DNA from: an uncultured Candidatus Saccharibacteria bacterium
GTDB lineage: Bacteria > Patescibacteriota > Saccharimonadia > Saccharimonadales > Saccharimonadaceae
NCBI GenBank assembly: GCA_938042065.1
Contig: CALISG010000013.1
Span: 1-25,162 of the forward strand
Direction of reading: 5' to 3'
Length of the DNA stretch: 25,162 nt
The notes below the pieces were generated by a model. That model worked only from the letters and a program-made list of their open reading frames with translations. It was not told the DNA's origin and ran no database searches. The position numbers and the translations under genes were made by a program. Every line of letters begins with the position of its first letter. The first letter of the stretch is position 1. Positions 22,545 through 25,162 of the stretch are shown here, piece by piece.

Positions 22545-22912
22545 TAGAGTACCTCCGGAGCCAGGCTGACGATCTTCATGTAGCCCATGTCGCGTAGTTC
22601 GCGTGGCACTGGGCCGAAGACACGGGTAGCCTTTGGCTGCTTGTCATCGTTGATAATCACCACGGCGTTGTCATCAAAGCAAATGGTCGAGCCGTCTTTG
22701 CGGTGGATTTGGTCGCGGGTGCGAACCACCACAGCTTTAACGACAGATTTCTTCTTGACGTTGCCGGTTGGGCTGGCGTCTTTAACTGAACAGACGATCA
22801 CGTCACCAACGCGAGCGTAGCGGCGGCGGGTACCACCGAGGACGCGGATGCACAATACTTCTTTGGCACCCGAGTTGTCAGCTACCTTGAGGCGAGATTC
22901 TTGTTGGATCAT
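22544..22912 (-). CDS. rplN: 50S ribosomal protein L14
   Basis: A 122-residue, full-length interface protein: MIQQESRLKVADNSGAKEVL, then RVLGGTRRRYA and the C-terminal RVFGPVPRELRDMGYMKIVS. AGGAGGAG precedes ATG 22912. Confidence 0.98.
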   Translation of the reverse strand: MIQQESRLKVADNSGAKEVLCIRVLGGTRRRYARVGDVIVCSVKDASPTGNVKKKSVVKAVVVRTRDQIHRKDGSTICFDDNAVVIINDDKQPKATRVFGPVPRELRDMGYMKIVSLAPEVL

Positions 22913-23235
22913 TATTTCTCCTCCTCGGCGTCGTGATCGTAGTCGACTTTATCGTTGACTTCGCTATTAACGTCGCTTTTGAGTTCGACTGAGCCTACTG
23001 AGCGCTTGACGATTTCGTCGAGCTGGAAGCTCTTGCGGCGGCTAATCGGACGAGTCTCGACGATACGTACCGTGTCGCCCTTGCGAGCATCGTTCTTCTC
23101 GTCGTGTGCGGCGTATTTACGAGTCACAGTATACTGCTTCTTGTAAATCGGGTGCGTTTCGCGAGATGTCACGGTAACGGTAATCGTCTTGTCAGCGGCG
23201 TCTGACGTCACGACGCCTGTCAATGTCTTTGCCAT
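22912..23235 (-). CDS. rpsQ: 30S ribosomal protein S17 with acidic tail
   Basis: A 107-residue 16S rRNA-binding protein with an OB fold: TLTGVVTSDAADKTITVTVT, then YTVTRKYAAHDE, GDTVRIVETRPISRRKSFQL. The family is usually ~85 residues; this one has an extra acidic C-terminal tail (NSEVNDKVDYDHDAEEEK). The start has an AGGAG site. Confidence 0.95.
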   Translation of the reverse strand: MAKTLTGVVTSDAADKTITVTVTSRETHPIYKKQYTVTRKYAAHDEKNDARKGDTVRIVETRPISRRKSFQLDEIVKRSVGSVELKSDVNSEVNDKVDYDHDAEEEK

Positions 23236-23462
23236 TACTTATTCTCCTGTTCTGCTGCTAACTCTTGCGCACGGATCGCGGTGAGCAGACGCGCGATTTC
23301 TTTGCGAATCTGACCGAGGGCGCGCGGATTGACGAGCTCGCCGGCTTTGTGACTGCGGCGGCTGTCGAGCAATTCTTGGCGCTTGGCGGCTAATTCAGCG
23401 CGCAGCTCGTCGATTGATTTGACGACGCTGGCGGCCTTGGCGGTTTTCTTGGTTTCAGCCAT
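23235..23462 (-). CDS. rpmC: 50S ribosomal protein L29
   Basis: A 75-residue, two-helix protein at the tunnel exit. The core SIDELRAELAAKRQELLDSR and NPRALGQIRKEIARLLTAI is typical. About 12 extra Lys/Ala-rich residues precede it (MAETKKTAKAAS). AAGGAGG precedes ATG 23462. Confidence 0.95.
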   Translation of the reverse strand: MAETKKTAKAASVVKSIDELRAELAAKRQELLDSRRSHKAGELVNPRALGQIRKEIARLLTAIRAQELAAEQENK

Positions 23463-23875
23463 TATGCTTCCTCCTTCTTAACAAATCGGACGCGGACTGG
23501 CAATTTGTGGCCGGCGAGGCGCATAGCTTCACGAGCGATTTCTTCGCTAACGCCCTTCATCTCGAACATAACCGTGCCAGTTTTGACCTTGGCGACGTAG
23601 TATTCGGGGTTACCTTTGCCGCCGCCCATTTTCAAGCCTAAAGCTTTTTTGGTGACTGGCGTGTGCGGGAAAATGCGAATCCAAATCTTACCGCCGCGCT
23701 TGATGTAGCGAGTCATCGCCTGGCGAGCTGCCTCAATCTGGCGGCTGGTAATACGTTCGTTGTCAAGGCTCTGCAGACCATAATCGCCAAACGCGATATA
23801 GTTGCAGCGCGTGGCGTTACCGCGGTTTTTGCCGATGCGGACTTTGCGGTGAGCAACTTTTTTTGGTAATAACAT
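23462..23875 (-). CDS. rplP: 50S ribosomal protein L16
   Basis: A 137-residue, full-length protein near the A-site. It has MLLPKKVAHRKVRIGKNRGN, IEAARQAMTRYIKRGGKIWI, RIFPHTPVTKKALGLKMGGG and KGNPEYYVAKVKTG. AAAGGAG precedes the start, which overlaps the rpsC stop. Confidence 0.98.
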   Translation of the reverse strand: MLLPKKVAHRKVRIGKNRGNATRCNYIAFGDYGLQSLDNERITSRQIEAARQAMTRYIKRGGKIWIRIFPHTPVTKKALGLKMGGGKGNPEYYVAKVKTGTVMFEMKGVSEEIAREAMRLAGHKLPVRVRFVKKEEA

Positions 23876-24516
23876 TACTTCAAGCTCCTTTCACCCTTGT
23901 AAATCCATACTTTGACACCAACGATACCAGTACCGTTCGGGCCTTGAGCGCGAGCGACGTGAAAATCAACGTCGGCGCGCAGCGTATGCAGTGGTACTGA
24001 ACCTTCGATGAACTTTTCGCGGCGGCTCATCTCGGCACCGTTAAGTCGTCCTGCGACTTCGATACGGATACCTTTGGCGCCAGCGTTGCGGCTGCTTTGA
24101 ATCGCCATCTTAACAGCACGTCGGAAGTTAGCGCGGCGTTCTAGCTGATGCGCAATGTTTTCGGCGACGAGCTTGGCGTTTAATTCTGGCCGGCGTACCT
24201 CTTCGACATTGATACGAATCGGCAAGCTGACGATTTTCTCGATTTCTTTCTTGAGCTCGGCGATACCGGCACCGCCGCGGCCGATCACTACACCAGCTTT
24301 GGCGGTGTAAATGGTGATAGTAACAAGATTGGCGCTACGCTCGATTTCGACTTTAGCGATTGTCGGGCGCGACGAGAATTTCTTCTCGATCAAGCTGCGA
24401 ATCTTGCCGTCTTCGGCTAGCCAAACCGCAAAGTCTTTCTTGCTGGCGAACCAGCGCGAATTCCAAGCTTTGCTGGTCTGGAGGCGGAAGCTCAACGGGT
24501 TAACTTTCTGTCCCAT
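23875..24516 (-). CDS. rpsC: 30S ribosomal protein S3
   Basis: A 213-residue protein at the mRNA entry channel. It has MGQKVNPLSFRLQTSKAWNS, the KH domain with VVIGRGGAGIAELKKEIEKI, and the C-terminal half RLNGAEMSRREKFIEGSVPL through GVKVWIYKGE. The start is adjacent to the rplV stop (TAAATG). Confidence 0.98.
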   Translation of the reverse strand: MGQKVNPLSFRLQTSKAWNSRWFASKKDFAVWLAEDGKIRSLIEKKFSSRPTIAKVEIERSANLVTITIYTAKAGVVIGRGGAGIAELKKEIEKIVSLPIRINVEEVRRPELNAKLVAENIAHQLERRANFRRAVKMAIQSSRNAGAKGIRIEVAGRLNGAEMSRREKFIEGSVPLHTLRADVDFHVARAQGPNGTGIVGVKVWIYKGERSLK

Positions 24517-24942
24517 TTATTTCTTCTCCTCTTTTTCTGCTGGCTTAACAGCTTTTGCTTCAGTCTTCTTGGCAGGTTTCTTGATAACTTTCTCGACGCC
24601 CGAGACCTCGACCAGGATGTGGCTCGATTTTTTCTCGAACGGCAAGGCACGTCCGCGCGAAGCTGGCTTGTAGCGGCGCATGCGCGGACCGGCAGTAACG
24701 CTAAGAGTGGTAATCTCTAAGCTTTTAGCGTCTAAACCATGATTCTCAACGGCGTTAGCAGCGGCACTTTTGATGGCTTTCTTGACAGCCAGAGCGGCGC
24801 GCTTCGGCGTGTGGTCAAGGATAACTTCGGCGTCGGCAACGCTGCGGCCGCGCACCAAGGCGGCGACTAGACTGACTTTGCGCGGTGCCTGGTCAACGCC
24901 TTTGATCATCGCGCGAACTGTGTGAATAGTTGCTTCGGCCAT
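24517..24942 (-). CDS. rplV: 50S ribosomal protein L22 with charged tail
   Basis: A 141-residue protein lining the exit tunnel. The core (RAMIKGVDQAPRKVSLVAAL, SAAANAVENHGLD, and the tunnel hairpin around GPRMRRYKPASRGRALPFEK with SHILVEV) is complete. A ~28-residue Lys/Glu/Ala tail (VIKKPAKKTEAKAVKPAEKE) extends beyond the usual end. ATG 24942 overlaps the rpsS stop in TAATG. Confidence 0.97.
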   Translation of the reverse strand: MAEATIHTVRAMIKGVDQAPRKVSLVAALVRGRSVADAEVILDHTPKRAALAVKKAIKSAAANAVENHGLDAKSLEITTLSVTAGPRMRRYKPASRGRALPFEKKSSHILVEVSGVEKVIKKPAKKTEAKAVKPAEKEEKK

Positions 24943-25162
24943 TATTTCTTATCCTTTCCACCGTGCTTGCGGAACTTGCGGGTCGGGCTAAACTCGCCGA
25001 GTTTATGGCCAACCATGTTTTCAGTAATAAGCACCGGTACGTGTACACGACCGTTGTGCACTGCAAAAGTGAACCCGACCATCTCTGGCGTGATCGTACT
25101 GCTGCGTGCCCAGGTCTTTATCACGGTGCGGTCGCCAACTTTCAGCGCTGCCACTTTTTTGG
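24942..25162 (-). CDS. rpsS: 30S ribosomal protein S19, N-terminus beyond the window edge
   Basis: The last 72 codons are inside the window. STITPEMVGFTFAVHNGRVH and NMVGHKLGEFSPTRKFRKHG match S19. The codon at 25154 is GTG, but the family has a lysine-lysine-valine here, so it is internal and the true start lies to the right of the window. The family is normally ~90 residues. Confidence 0.96.
   Translation of the reverse strand, partial: KKVAALKVGDRTVIKTWARSSTITPEMVGFTFAVHNGRVHVPVLITENMVGHKLGEFSPTRKFRKHGGKDKK

Overview
The window is bacterial chromosome, most likely from a Candidate Phyla Radiation (Patescibacteria) member close to Candidatus Saccharibacteria (TM7). The clues are small gene sizes, an ATP synthase with reduced subunits, an S10/spc ribosomal operon cut short after rpsH, and many genes whose -10 box sits 6-7 bp before the start codon (apparently leaderless mRNAs). 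UGA is used as a stop, so the recoded UGA-glycine lineages are unlikely. The phylum is an inference; no rRNA gene is present to confirm it.

Layout: 1-2102 is a small-gene region: the start of a membrane protein (cut by the window edge), a CYTH-domain gene remnant, two divergent Nudix hydrolases around a 16-bp palindrome, a glutaredoxin-like protein and a 70-residue unknown. 2122-8685 is a complete F-type ATP synthase operon (atpZ-like, B, E, F, H, A, G, D, C). 8696-14831 is on the minus strand: a kinase-like gene broken by an in-frame TAA, a tRNA-dihydrouridine synthase, an unusual ~680-nt GC-rich, hairpin-dense transcription unit with its own promoter and terminator, and a UvrD-type helicase with a C-terminal RecB-like nuclease. 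14892-17687 (plus) holds an unknown gene directly joined to a CtpE-like P-type ATPase. 17768-20847 (minus) holds a minimal YcaO-like protein, a GC-rich helical protein of unknown function and an ABC-F ATPase. 20957-25162 (minus) is a ribosomal-protein operon from rpsS (cut by the edge) to rpsH, closed by a strong hairpin.

How the genes work together: the ATP synthase genes form one translationally coupled unit, and so do the ribosomal genes, most of which meet at TAATG junctions. The two most unusual places are the 10.7-11.4 kb transcription unit, which may be a structured RNA, a small protein gene with a riboregulated leader, or both, and the 17.8-20.8 kb cluster. In that cluster a YcaO enzyme lies behind a strongly promoted GC-rich gene and next to an ABC-F protein, which would fit a small peptide-modification and self-protection locus. 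Both readings are inference. Nothing resembling tRNA, CRISPR, insertion sequences or prophage was seen.
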